A stretch of 64,000 bases of DNA from Candidatus Zixiibacteriota bacterium. Lineage in GTDB: Bacteria; Zixibacteria; MSB-5A5; GN15; JAAZOE01. The number at the start of each line of letters is the position of its first letter. The stretch's first letter is position 1. The notes under the pieces are model-generated. The model was not told where the DNA came from. It saw only the letters and a program-made list of their open reading frames with translations, and made no database searches. Of the stretch, positions 34,712-43,825 are shown one piece after another. The position numbers and the translations under genes are program-made. The stretch covers positions 1-64,000 of the forward strand of contig JAGLON010000039.1 in the NCBI GenBank assembly GCA_023138975.1. Reading direction: 5' to 3'.

Positions 34712-34862
34712 TGATTCTCCCGAAGCTCAACTTAGGGAGTAGTATATCGCATCTACCTTTGAATATCTACAATTATATTGTTCAATCCACTTGTTCAGCT
34801 TATTATTAAAGTAGAAGTAACGAGATTTTTGCGTTTGCGATAATCTAGGGAGGGTGTCAGAC

Positions 34863-35792
34863 ATGAAGTGCGATTTAAAAAGTACCGTATTCTATTTAAT
34901 AATTATTTTGCTTATTGCAACTACTTCAGCCAAAGCTGATCTGAGTAAAGAATACTTGGACAAACAATATACAACATCAAAAGGACAGGAGCTTTCTCAT
35001 ACTCTGGAGTGTCTATCCCTATCCTTTTCTCCTGATGAGCCTAGTATTATGTGCGGTATTCTAGATTCTGAAACTTACCCAGATCAATATAAAATTCACA
35101 TTAGAATAAATGTGGCATACACCTCAGCTATAAATAATCTGTTAGATACCACAGATGAAGTAAAATGCCGAGCCACATGTGAAAATATACTTACTAGTAT
35201 AATAGGATTCTATGTTCACAAAATTCACTTATTATCTGGAATCTCGACATCAGCCATAACAGATTACAGTGCCGAGGTTGTTTACTCTGGTGAAAGCTCA
35301 TTAGAAACAGCTGCATTGTATGAAGATGGTAAAGCGACATGGCTAAATGCTTGTGGGGATGGCCAAAAAGACATAATCTTTAAAGAAGGTACTATGAAAA
35401 TTGCATCGTATGAAAACGATATTATAGATTATACTGACAAAGGAGCAGTTCTCGAGATTATAGATTGTAATACAGTTAGAATTAATAATACGACCAATGT
35501 TAAACTGTTGGGGATAGAGTGTGTTACCTCTAATGATGAGGACCTGGATTCAGTTATAGAATATCTTGAATCCAAAGTTCTGATACAAGTTATTAGAATG
35601 GAAATTGATTCGTGTTGTATCGATGACGAAAGCAAAATGGCATATATATATGTCAAAGATGTGTGTATCAACGAAGAGATGATAAGACTAGGACTGATGA
35701 AAGTTACAGATGATTATGCTTTCATGAAGAGGGATAAATTTAAACAACTTGAAGATCAGGCAAAAAAGGAGAAGCTTGGCATTTGGAAGTAG
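34863..35792 (+). CDS. Secreted protein with degenerate staphylococcal-nuclease-like C-terminal domain
   Basis: A 309-residue protein starting at ATG 34863 after AGGGAGG, with a signal peptide (FYLIIILLIATTSAKA). Residues about 30-190 are unassigned. Residues 194-309 read as an SNase/TNase domain: GAVLEIIDCNTVRI, VKLLGIE, RMEIDSCCIDDESKMAYIYV, EEMIRLGLM and the terminal QAKKEKLGIWK. The metal and catalytic positions differ: the usual GDT is CNT (residues 202-204), the RL of the RLxGID motif is KL (from 214), and the DrxGR arginine is replaced in DDESK. The domain is probably not an active nuclease. It has a spacer, not an operon partner. Confidence 0.8.
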   Translation: MKCDLKSTVFYLIIILLIATTSAKADLSKEYLDKQYTTSKGQELSHTLECLSLSFSPDEPSIMCGILDSETYPDQYKIHIRINVAYTSAINNLLDTTDEVKCRATCENILTSIIGFYVHKIHLLSGISTSAITDYSAEVVYSGESSLETAALYEDGKATWLNACGDGQKDIIFKEGTMKIASYENDIIDYTDKGAVLEIIDCNTVRINNTTNVKLLGIECVTSNDEDLDSVIEYLESKVLIQVIRMEIDSCCIDDESKMAYIYVKDVCINEEMIRLGLMKVTDDYAFMKRDKFKQLEDQAKKEKLGIWK

Positions 35793-35851
35793 TCTGTTTT
35801 CTGTACCTGATACCTCACCCCTTCAGGGCTGGGAAGAACTCATAATATTTA

Positions 35852-36418
35852 TCACTTCAATAATTTCGCATCCCGCAGCAAATGCTTCAACAACAGTATC
35901 TGGCCAAAATGCCCGCAAAAATGCTCAAGAACATGGTAGATAGTCGATGCCGGAGTCGCCTGCATTTTGTCGACCGTATAAAATTTGTTGAGGTCTCTAT
36001 CACGCCATGTCTTTAACTCTTTGCGCACCGCCCGCCGACTCTTATTAAGAATCTTAAGATACTTGTCGAGCGAAAAACCCTTGAGGTACTTGGGGTGCAG
36101 GCCATCTGTTGCCAGAGGAATACCATCATCCTCTAAACCGCAAACTTTGATCAGTTTCTGTTTTCCCTTGGTTTCCCATGGCAGTTCTTTAGAGGCGATT
36201 AAAATCCACCATACCTCGGCAATAGCAAAATGAGCCAGAAGCATACCAATAGTGTTCATTCCCGGCTTTAGCTGCCATTCGAGTTGTTTAACGGTTAGTC
36301 CCTTAAGTTCTTTTTTTAATCGACTGAGTTGATCGTCAAGTTGAGCTGAAAACAGGCCGATCTGCTTTTGAGTTTTCGGATCGAATCCAGGGGCAATTTT
36401 TAATTCCCATTTTTTCAT
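35852..36418 (-). CDS. DinB-family protein
   Basis: A 188-residue four-helix protein starting at ATG 36418 six bases after GGAG. It shows the DinB/YfiT layout: an N-terminal helix LFSAQLDDQLSRLKKELKGLT, a helix with NTIGMLLAHFAIAEVWWI, and a C-terminal STIYHVLEHFCGHFGQILLLKHLL. Three histidines in these helices (in LLAHFA, HVLEH and CGHFGQ) are the family's usual metal ligands. DinB proteins include metal-dependent thiol transferases such as bacillithiol S-transferase, but many have no known role. It is convergent with the preceding gene and has no operon. Confidence 0.85.
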   Translation of the reverse strand: MKKWELKIAPGFDPKTQKQIGLFSAQLDDQLSRLKKELKGLTVKQLEWQLKPGMNTIGMLLAHFAIAEVWWILIASKELPWETKGKQKLIKVCGLEDDGIPLATDGLHPKYLKGFSLDKYLKILNKSRRAVRKELKTWRDRDLNKFYTVDKMQATPASTIYHVLEHFCGHFGQILLLKHLLRDAKLLK

Positions 36419-36598
36419 ACGATTCTCCGGGTTATTATTGTGTGTATCATCCAATATGTGGCACCACAACAGGTCTGTCAATCACAACGATAGGGCGAGT
36501 TTGTTTTCTAAGTCACCACTCAAAATACTCGCATATGCCTGTTGGCTATACCACCGATATTGATTATAGTTACATCATGCTTATTTTGGTGACCGTTC

Positions 36599-37438
36599 AT
36601 GATTGACCTCAGCGGCTTTATACACAAAGGTACAACGGAACTGGAACCGTTCATTGCCAATGTGAAGGAGTTTGTCGATACGTTAGGCTCCGACGGCAAG
36701 CTGGAGAAAACTCCCCTGCGGGCCAAACCTCCCGATGACTATATCCGCAACATTCTGGCGGTTGGAGTTTTATCGCACATCAACCGGGGAGCTTTTCTTG
36801 AGACTAAGCGCCGTATCATTGTCCTGCCGGATTGTCTGAAGAATTATAGTGGAATAGAGTGCTGTAAAGAGGATCTGGGCAATGCGACCGTTTGTACTCA
36901 ATGCAATGCTGACTGTCTGGTTTTTGAGGCTATGGAACGGTTTGAAGGCGCCTCGACCGACATCGTCCTTGAACCAGAAGATTTCAAATCGTATTTTAAA
37001 AGCGAGATAGATAATTCACTGAGCCTCGGTATTGTCGGTGTGGCCTGCGCTCTGACACTTCTATCAGGCTTTCACTATACGTTAAAGCACGGTATACCGA
37101 CACAGGGTGTCTTTTTGAACTACGCCAGTTGTGAGCATCACTGGTCGCATCCGGGAATTAATACCTCTTTTAGTTACGAACGGTTAGCCTGGGTCATGGG
37201 TAAAGATTCAACCGGTGAACCGGAAATGACTAAAGACGAGGGAGCTACTTATAATTTGGATAAGTCACCATTATCGCCCAGCGAGTTTTATAGGCGTCTT
37301 GATTTGCTGGCAAAAACATTTGAAACAGACTATCTACCGCAGTTCAAAAATCAATTACCAGAGGCTTCATTATCCGAGTTATCGATTGAAATAAGTAAAG
37401 CGATTGTCCCGAATCTGATATCTCGCGATTCTGCATGA
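36599..37438 (+). CDS. DUF116 domain protein with cysteine cluster
   Basis: A 279-residue protein. The core IIVLPDCLKNYSGIECCKED ... VCTQCNADCLVFEAM matches the cysteine-rich DUF116 motif, including CTQCNADC, and is followed by LGIVGVACALTLLSGF. DUF116 is a widespread, mostly anaerobic family; I know of no established reaction, although the cysteines suggest a metal or Fe-S site. The C-terminal half carries a CEHHW motif, which adds further candidate ligands. It stands alone, divergent from the DinB gene and convergent with tsaD. Confidence 0.85.
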   Translation: MIDLSGFIHKGTTELEPFIANVKEFVDTLGSDGKLEKTPLRAKPPDDYIRNILAVGVLSHINRGAFLETKRRIIVLPDCLKNYSGIECCKEDLGNATVCTQCNADCLVFEAMERFEGASTDIVLEPEDFKSYFKSEIDNSLSLGIVGVACALTLLSGFHYTLKHGIPTQGVFLNYASCEHHWSHPGINTSFSYERLAWVMGKDSTGEPEMTKDEGATYNLDKSPLSPSEFYRRLDLLAKTFETDYLPQFKNQLPEASLSELSIEISKAIVPNLISRDSA

Positions 37439-37460
37439 TAGATTATTTCTTAAAAACTAA

Positions 37461-38462
37461 TCAGACTAATTTTTGGTAGGGGATGGCGTTAATCTCAAAG
37501 GGTGAGACTTCGCCGCGTTCCAGATGTACAAATGCGGCTCCGGCAATCATGGCGGCGTTATCGGTGCAAAGTAATAAGGGAGGATAAGCCAGTCGGATAT
37601 TTCGCTTCTGGCAGGCAGTTTCCATTTTGGAGCGCAAACGTGAATTGGCTGCTACTCCACCGGAAATAGTAATTGTTCTGCGTCCGCTTTTCTTTAGAGC
37701 CAGCATTGATTTATCTACCAGAGCATCGACAGCGGCTTCCTGAAATGATGCGGCGATATCGACCGTCTGTTTTCCCAATTCCTCATCAGATAGCTTTTGT
37801 ACGTAAAGCGCTACGGCGGTTTTTAGGCCTGAAAAGGAAAAGTCCAGCCGATCTTTTTGGCGGATGGCACGTGGAAAATCAATTGCCCTCGGGTTACCTT
37901 CTTTGGCTATTCTGTCAATTACTGCTCCGCCGGGGTAACCGAGCTTGAGGACTTTCGCGACTTTATCAAACGCTTCTCCAGCCGCATCGTCAAGGGTTCT
38001 GCCTAACACGGTAAAATTATCGACACCGTTTACGTCAACCAACATGGTGTGACCGCCTGAGACCAACAAGGTTAGATACTCGTCATCCAAATCAGGATGA
38101 GCCAGCTTATTGGCGTAAATATGTCCTTCGAGATGATTAACACCATAAAACGGCTTATCGAGTGCAAAGGCGAGCGACTTAGCAAATGACAGCCCGACTA
38201 ATAATGCTCCAACCAACCCGGGGCCAAACGTAGCGGTAAAGGCATCGACTTCGGTTAGTTTCACTCCGGCCACATCAAGGGCTTCGGTGACAATAGGCTG
38301 TATTTTTTTTATGTGCTCACGGCTGGCTAATTCAGGAACGACGCCCCCGAATTTGATATGGATGTCCTGCGAATAGATAACGTTGGATAATACTTCCCGG
38401 CCATCACGAACGACAGCGGCGGAAGTTTCATCGCATGAGGTTTCTATTCCTAAGACAATCAT
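37461..38462 (-). CDS. tsaD: tRNA N6-adenosine threonylcarbamoyltransferase TsaD
   Basis: A 333-residue protein with ETSCDETSAAVV at the N terminus, the metal-binding NHLEGHIYAN, LLVSGGHTMLV and SGGVAANSRLR, all characteristic of TsaD/Gcp/Kae1. It transfers the threonylcarbamoyl group to A37 of tRNAs that read ANN codons, working with TsaB and TsaE, which are not in this window. Length and motifs are complete. The start overlaps the end of the YbbR-like gene by 4 bases (ATGA), so the two are translationally coupled. Confidence 0.98.
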   Translation of the reverse strand: MIVLGIETSCDETSAAVVRDGREVLSNVIYSQDIHIKFGGVVPELASREHIKKIQPIVTEALDVAGVKLTEVDAFTATFGPGLVGALLVGLSFAKSLAFALDKPFYGVNHLEGHIYANKLAHPDLDDEYLTLLVSGGHTMLVDVNGVDNFTVLGRTLDDAAGEAFDKVAKVLKLGYPGGAVIDRIAKEGNPRAIDFPRAIRQKDRLDFSFSGLKTAVALYVQKLSDEELGKQTVDIAASFQEAAVDALVDKSMLALKKSGRRTITISGGVAANSRLRSKMETACQKRNIRLAYPPLLLCTDNAAMIAGAAFVHLERGEVSPFEINAIPYQKLV

Positions 38463-39379
38463 TGAGACAATACGATACGCACCGAGTCGGGCATTATTTC
38501 TTCGAGAGAAAAGTTTTGAGGTAGTGATACGTGCGGCTTGACAAAAACGTCGGAGGCATCAGCTGGAGGAATTATCATTACCTGCAGGTTTGAAGTTGTT
38601 AATAATTCTATCTTAGATTGCGGGCCGGATATCTTGAGGCTGATATTATCCGGTTCGACAAACAGTTTTTTTCCGTGAATTATGCGGTTGTACATCAGCG
38701 GCACAGAAGTAAATTCCCGGGTTGCCTTCCGGTCGACAACTATCTCGACAATTGCTGAATCCACACTGAGGGTTATCGGTACATCGGAGGGCGTATTCAA
38801 TTTCAGAGTATAGGTTCCGCTTATATCAATGTCATCCGCTATTTTTGATTCGGTATATATTGTATCCACATGTCTAATGGCTGAAGCCGGGCCGATAATT
38901 TTTACTTGAGCCGGTGAGATGCCTCCTTCGTCCTCGACAACTAGAAAGTCCTCTTCGCAAATGACGGCCAATTTAGATACAATTGGTTTATACAACGAGT
39001 CAATTCGGTCGAGATGAATAACCATCGGAGTGGTATTCGGAAAACCGATCAGGTCTATATCCTCTGATTGCATTAACGTGACGGTCGCCGTTGATATCTC
39101 AAGATTGTTGATTCCCCGTTTCAAACGGGAGGCTCGCAGCCTTAAGCCGGATTTTTTCCAATCACTGCGCCAGATTTTTTTCCCGGTAGCCATTATGGTA
39201 ACTGACAAAGAGTCAGGTAGTGTCATAATGGAGGCCAGTCCCTGTGGTAAATCGATTGAGGCTATGGGCAGAGTTATATCGTACTCGTATTGTTTATCGG
39301 TTATGACATTGAGCCAGAGCAGAACGGCCAGAAGCACGGCGGTTATTTTTATGATAATATTTAGAGTCGAGCCGGACAT
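38459..39379 (-). CDS. YbbR/CdaR-like repeat protein
   Basis: A 306-residue protein with one N-terminal membrane anchor (NIIIKITAVLLAVLLWLNV) followed by extracytoplasmic strands. Repeats of the YbbR form are visible: KITAVLLAVLLWLNVITDKQ at the start, ITLPIASIDLPQGL, then SPAQVKIIGPASAIRHVDTIYTE and later LKISGPQSKIELL. In Firmicutes YbbR (CdaR) regulates the diadenylate cyclase CdaA encoded next to it. Here the neighbours are TsaD downstream and a VCBS-repeat protein upstream, and no cyclase gene is seen, so a cyclic-di-AMP link is only possible. Confidence 0.8.
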   Translation of the reverse strand: MSGSTLNIIIKITAVLLAVLLWLNVITDKQYEYDITLPIASIDLPQGLASIMTLPDSLSVTIMATGKKIWRSDWKKSGLRLRASRLKRGINNLEISTATVTLMQSEDIDLIGFPNTTPMVIHLDRIDSLYKPIVSKLAVICEEDFLVVEDEGGISPAQVKIIGPASAIRHVDTIYTESKIADDIDISGTYTLKLNTPSDVPITLSVDSAIVEIVVDRKATREFTSVPLMYNRIIHGKKLFVEPDNISLKISGPQSKIELLTTSNLQVMIIPPADASDVFVKPHVSLPQNFSLEEIMPDSVRIVLSQ

Positions 39380-39411
39380 GCTAAATTCTCAATTTCTATT
39401 AACGATTTTCG

Positions 39412-40884
39412 TCAATAAATACGGTTTGTTACAAGTAAAGTTATTTTATGACTGTCAGCCCCCGGTTTATGAATCACAATCAGATCAGTATTGCCGTCGT
39501 TGTTCAACTGTGCCGTTATAATATGGTCAACTGCGGCAATATCCAAAACCAGACCGGCCTTCTTCTCCGTATATTCTTCGGCAACTCCTCGATAAAACAT
39601 CATCTTCTCACCATCGGCCGTGACCAAGTCGAGGAATCCGTCCTTATTATAGTCTCCCGACCAATTAACGCAGAAATCACCGGTGGGGTCTGCTTTCTCA
39701 AAATCAAGGCGGCAGGTTACTTTGCGGCGTACCTTAGGTTCTTTTGCCGGCCGTCCCAGATTGTCTATCGGATAGACCAAAAAGTAAAAGTCGGCTTTCT
39801 TGGAAATCATATTTTTTACGGTTGTCAAAATACCAAGCTCAATAGCTGTAACAACCAACTCTGGTCCGCCGACACCGTCGAAATCACCTACAATAAGATT
39901 GCCGCAGACATCGGTAAGATTAATAAGGTGGCGTTCGAGTTTGTCATTGTTAAGTATTTGGCTGGCACCGAAAAACCGTACTTCAGTAAGGGCTTCGGAT
40001 AAACCTCCAACCGAATGAATACAGATCAAATCAAGTATTCCGTCCCGGTCAAAGTCCACTAATTGGGATTGGCAAAGGTTATCCCGGCTGTATTTTGAAA
40101 AGTTAAATGTAAGTTTATCTGTAGGGCTGAACTCGTGGCGAATATTTTGCGGGAATATCTCAAGCCGTGTCGGCCAGAGTACATACACATCAGCCAAATC
40201 ATCCTTGTTGTAATCGCTTATTACGACTTCCGGCATAATGGTGCTGAAAATCGTCTGTTTTTCAATAAACAGTTTCACCGGATTGGGCGCCGAATACACG
40301 GCGTGTGAAAACCCAAGCTGTGATACTGGGGCAAAATGATTATTCTCATAGCCAAAAAGCTCAAAACCATCTACAACCGGAACAAATGCGATCAATCTTC
40401 CTGAGATCATGTAAAGAAACTTTTGCTTAAGAATAGAGCCTTTGATACCGCCTGTGAAAATAGTGGGATGGTTAATAACCATCCGGGGATTGTCATTGAA
40501 TTTTTCACCGTCATGTGAATAGAGCAAGACTCCTTGATGATTCACAACCAGGATTTCACTCTTGCCATTGCCGTCAAGATCGGCCGCTTGTATCATATTT
40601 ACAGTGTGAGACAAAATTATTCTCTGGCTGATAGTCGGTGGAAATCTTCCGGTTTCGCGTTGAAGAAAAATATTGAGGGTTCTCTCACCGGAAGGCTCGC
40701 CGATTACTAAGGCAATATCATTCAGAGAATCTCCGTTGAAATCAGCATTCTGAATGCCAAATATCTCACCGCTTACGCTAATCTGTTGACTAGAGAAAAT
40801 ATCATCGTCGGCAGCCTGAGATACTACTGATAATGTTAGTAGTAGGGTCGCGAATATGGAAATATATACAATCAGTTTTTTCAT
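39412..40884 (-). CDS. Secreted FG-GAP/VCBS-repeat protein
   Basis: A 490-residue exported protein with a signal peptide (VYISIFATLLLTLSVVSQAA). Repeats with Asp-rich turns recur: NADFNGDSLNDIALVIG, AADLDGNGKSEILVVN, SDYNKDDLADVYVLW, VDFDRDGILDLICIH, VGDFDGVGGPELVVT, SGDYNKDGFLDLVTAD and TAQLNNDGNTDLIVIH. This is the FG-GAP/VCBS integrin-like propeller with calcium-binding loops, about seven blades. It is likely periplasmic or at the cell surface. No ribosome-binding site is obvious. It lies 33 bases upstream of the YbbR-like gene, so it may lead that operon. Confidence 0.88.
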   Translation of the reverse strand: MKKLIVYISIFATLLLTLSVVSQAADDDIFSSQQISVSGEIFGIQNADFNGDSLNDIALVIGEPSGERTLNIFLQRETGRFPPTISQRIILSHTVNMIQAADLDGNGKSEILVVNHQGVLLYSHDGEKFNDNPRMVINHPTIFTGGIKGSILKQKFLYMISGRLIAFVPVVDGFELFGYENNHFAPVSQLGFSHAVYSAPNPVKLFIEKQTIFSTIMPEVVISDYNKDDLADVYVLWPTRLEIFPQNIRHEFSPTDKLTFNFSKYSRDNLCQSQLVDFDRDGILDLICIHSVGGLSEALTEVRFFGASQILNNDKLERHLINLTDVCGNLIVGDFDGVGGPELVVTAIELGILTTVKNMISKKADFYFLVYPIDNLGRPAKEPKVRRKVTCRLDFEKADPTGDFCVNWSGDYNKDGFLDLVTADGEKMMFYRGVAEEYTEKKAGLVLDIAAVDHIITAQLNNDGNTDLIVIHKPGADSHKITLLVTNRIY

Positions 40885-41216
40885 TTTAGTGACTTATGCT
40901 TACAATGATTCTACGCTTTGCTGCACTGATATAATACGAAATATTATACACCGTTTCAAACTATTTTAGCGAATAATAACTTTTTTACCAAGTGGAATAA
41001 TGTCAGCTATTTGTGATTTTTCGACAGAGTTCCTATTAAACAGAAGACTCCCTGATAGTGTTATTAACAATATGGTGATGCGAAGTGTTACTGGAACTGA
41101 GAATTTTCGCAATAATGCGAAAAAAAATAGAATAATCGCGCAATACATCCGTGTTTTCAGCAAAGGTACTTATAGAGTCAAACCCTCCGACTCAAAACTT
41201 AATCTGGGAGTGTAGT
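40885..41216. other. Divergent intergenic region
   Basis: About 330 A/T-rich bases between two divergent genes. I see no gene or clear structure; short frames here have no ribosome-binding site. Confidence 0.4.
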
Positions 41217-43367
41217 ATGAAGAGGCTGTTCTTTTTATTTTTTCTTTTTATTGGTTGTTTTGCGACCCTTGGTGCGGCAGAGGATATTCATCAGGCAATC
41301 AGTGCCGCCAATCTGGACGAAGTGAAAAATCTCATTTTGGAATCCGCCGAGAATATCGAAATACGAGATGCTGACGGGAATACGCCGCTTCTGTCTGCAA
41401 GCATTTCGGGTAGTATTGATATCGTAAGATATCTGATAAAAAACGGCAGCGACATTAAAGCTATCAATAATCGGCAAAGTACGGCGCTGCACTTGGCGGT
41501 ATATGAAAATCATCCGGCAATCGTTGAGTACCTATTGACATTAGGTTTAGATATCAATGCCTTAAATGCAGGAGGGTTTTCTCCATTAATGTTCGCCAGC
41601 TATAATGGGCATAGAGATGTCACTGAGATATTGGTCAAAAAAGGCGCTGATATGGCAATTACTGATCCTCAATGGGGAGGGATGGCATTTCACTGGGGCT
41701 GCATTAAGGGTAATCGGGAGACACTGGAATATCTGGCATCACAAGGCGTTGACTATAATATCATAAGCGTGACCGATAGTAGCACTCCAATATTTTGGGC
41801 GGCAAATGCTGGCAATGTTGAGGTTATCAGTTATTTGCTGGAAAATAGAGTTAAGGCCGATTATGAAATGCCAAATGGTTGGACTCCTTTGCATAATGCC
41901 GCACGAAGCGGACATATTGACGCCGTAAGACTACTTGTGGAAAACGGCGCTCAAATAACCAAGCCAGATAATGATGGGAATACACCGTTTAATTCCTCAG
42001 TCGAGCGCGGTGATATTGAGGTAGTGACATTTTTTCTCGAAAATGGAGCTGACGCCAACAGTACCAATTCGGACAATATGTCAGCTTTACACTGGGCGGC
42101 CTTAAGAGGGAATCTTGAATTAGCCCAAATGTTTATAGAGCGGGGCGCAGATGTCAATGTTGTTGATAGTTTTGGCACAACTCCTTTAACTCGCGCAGCA
42201 CATACCGGTAATATAGAGATAGCTAAAATGCTAATTGAAAAAGGCGCAGATGTTAATTTTCGCGATGAGGATGATAAGACACCGATTATGGCCACCATAA
42301 AACTGGGTAATATTGATTTGGTCAGGCTTTTATTAGATAATGGTGCAACTGTTAACCATAAAGATAACAATTTTGGGAGGTCGGAGCTACATCAGGCGGC
42401 AATAAAAGGATATGGCGAAATCGTGAACTTGCTTATTGCTAAAGGCGCAGATATTGGCGCTGTAGATAATGATGACCAAAGACCTCTATACTATGCCAAT
42501 CGATATGGACACAATTCAATTGCGAAAACATTGGAAAATAATAATGGGAAAACAGTAAAAAATTCTAAATACTCCTTAAAAAGCTCAATATTGAAGAAAA
42601 CACTCGCTCATGGCGATGCGGTGATTTGGTACCTGGGCCATTGCGGTTTTGCAATAAAAACAAGCGATCATCTGTTGATATTTGATTATTGGAATCGTGG
42701 CAATATACCCGACGAACCGGGGTTGGCGAATGGACGAATCAATCCAGAAGAACTGAAGGGACAAAACGTGTTTGTCTTTGTGACCCACGAACATCGGGAT
42801 CATTTTGATACTTCAATTTTTGATTGGCGATCTGAGTTAGATAACGTCACCTATATCTACGGATTCAAACCAGAACAATTAATGCAATACCGGGATAGCG
42901 GTTATACCGGGCCGGCCTATGAATTCGTTGGACCCCATGATGAAAAAACTATTGGTGGGTTGAAAATATCAACCATCGAGGCAAATGATGCTGGAGTCGG
43001 GTTCTATGTTGAAGTTGACGGAGTAAATCTCTATCATGCCGGAGATCACGCTGGGTGGAGAAACGGCGAGCGGGAACAGTATCTTACTGAAATTGATTAT
43101 CTGACTAAAAGGGTTGGAGAAATTGATTTTGCGTTTATTAACGTCACTGGTTGCCATGTTGGCGATACTGCCGCATTAGCTGAATCAGTAAGCTATGCAC
43201 TTGAGAAGCTGAAACCGAAATATTGGTTTCCGACTCACGGATTAGATCGCGAGCATGAATATCTACCATTTACTCAGAAAACAGATATTGCCAGGCATAA
43301 ATCGAAACCAATTTGTACCGAGAATCGTGGTGATTGCTATATTGTAAAAAACGGTAATATTCTGTAG
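41217..43367 (+). CDS. Ankyrin-repeat protein fused to a metallo-beta-lactamase-fold domain
   Basis: A 716-residue exported protein starting at ATG 41217, six bases after GGGAG, with signal MKRLFFLFFLFIGCFATLGAAED. About twelve ankyrin repeats of 33 residues occupy 20-440 (for example DADGNTPLLSASISGSID, NAGGFSPLMFASYNGH, DNDGNTPFNSSVERGD). From about 465 comes an MBL-fold domain: LGHCGFAIKTSDHLLIFD, the metal-site THEHRDHFD (His 524 onward), AGDHAGW, TGCHVGD and a final THGLDREHEY. This resembles the UlaG/MBL hydrolase branch. It is probably an exported hydrolase with a protein-binding arm; its substrate is unknown. Confidence 0.88.
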   Translation: MKRLFFLFFLFIGCFATLGAAEDIHQAISAANLDEVKNLILESAENIEIRDADGNTPLLSASISGSIDIVRYLIKNGSDIKAINNRQSTALHLAVYENHPAIVEYLLTLGLDINALNAGGFSPLMFASYNGHRDVTEILVKKGADMAITDPQWGGMAFHWGCIKGNRETLEYLASQGVDYNIISVTDSSTPIFWAANAGNVEVISYLLENRVKADYEMPNGWTPLHNAARSGHIDAVRLLVENGAQITKPDNDGNTPFNSSVERGDIEVVTFFLENGADANSTNSDNMSALHWAALRGNLELAQMFIERGADVNVVDSFGTTPLTRAAHTGNIEIAKMLIEKGADVNFRDEDDKTPIMATIKLGNIDLVRLLLDNGATVNHKDNNFGRSELHQAAIKGYGEIVNLLIAKGADIGAVDNDDQRPLYYANRYGHNSIAKTLENNNGKTVKNSKYSLKSSILKKTLAHGDAVIWYLGHCGFAIKTSDHLLIFDYWNRGNIPDEPGLANGRINPEELKGQNVFVFVTHEHRDHFDTSIFDWRSELDNVTYIYGFKPEQLMQYRDSGYTGPAYEFVGPHDEKTIGGLKISTIEANDAGVGFYVEVDGVNLYHAGDHAGWRNGEREQYLTEIDYLTKRVGEIDFAFINVTGCHVGDTAALAESVSYALEKLKPKYWFPTHGLDREHEYLPFTQKTDIARHKSKPICTENRGDCYIVKNGNIL

Positions 43368-43391
43368 GAAAAGTTCTATTGTATAATTCTT

Positions 43392-43420
43392 AGAGGGCCG
43401 GATTATACCCGGCTCTTTTT
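43392..43420 (+). terminator. Terminator of the ankyrin-MBL gene
   Basis: AGAG...CCGG and CCGG...CTCT arms with a two-base bulge, followed by five T, 25 bases after the stop. Confidence 0.75.
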
Positions 43421-43451
43421 ATTCAGAATCTATACAGATTGTTATTCCAAT

Positions 43452-43486
43452 AAAAAAACCTCCGGCAGGGCGTTGTCTGCCGGAGG
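43452..43486 (-). terminator. Minus-strand terminator without an annotated gene upstream
   Basis: Perfect 10-bp arms CCTCCGGCAG/CTGCCGGAGG with an 8-nt loop and seven A on the plus-strand side, so on the minus strand the hairpin is followed by seven T. The nearest gene on either side is transcribed rightward. Confidence 0.8.
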
Positions 43487-43553
43487 CTGTGAGGATGAGC
43501 GTATCGGGAGATACGTTTATTTCTAAGCATGAGCCAGACCAAATTGGCTGCTC
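43487..43553 (-). ncRNA. Candidate small RNA (minus strand)
   Basis: Upstream of the minus-strand terminator lie two more hairpins, CGTATC/GATACG (43500-43515) and AGCCA/TGGCT (43532-43549). Together with the terminator they look like the 3' part of a short structured transcript. A 31-codon frame through the region has no ribosome-binding site. The 5' end is not determined. Confidence 0.35.
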
Positions 43554-43825
43554 GTTACCTATCAATATCATTAGAATTCGGCCTCAGATGAACATCTTTT
43601 AGCGAAATGGGTAAATCGGGCCATGATTAGATAAATACTGTATCAAAATTACTCAATTGTTGGCCATGTCTTTTAAGGTATTAAAAATGTATTGTAAAGC
43701 ACGTTGCTATACAATGTAGAAGCAGTTAGACCGGATTTTACGATCACGACTAAAACTGTCAACTATTTCCAGAACTTGCCGATAATTATTTAATGCGCCA
43801 AGAGTATTTTTCTTTTAGGGGTCTG

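Larger units (their letters stand above)
43368..43825. other. Intergenic region rich in hairpins
   Basis: No gene is seen. The region holds a plus-strand terminator (43392-43420), a minus-oriented terminator-like hairpin (43452-43486) and two further hairpins (43500-43515, 43531-43553). Confidence 0.5.
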
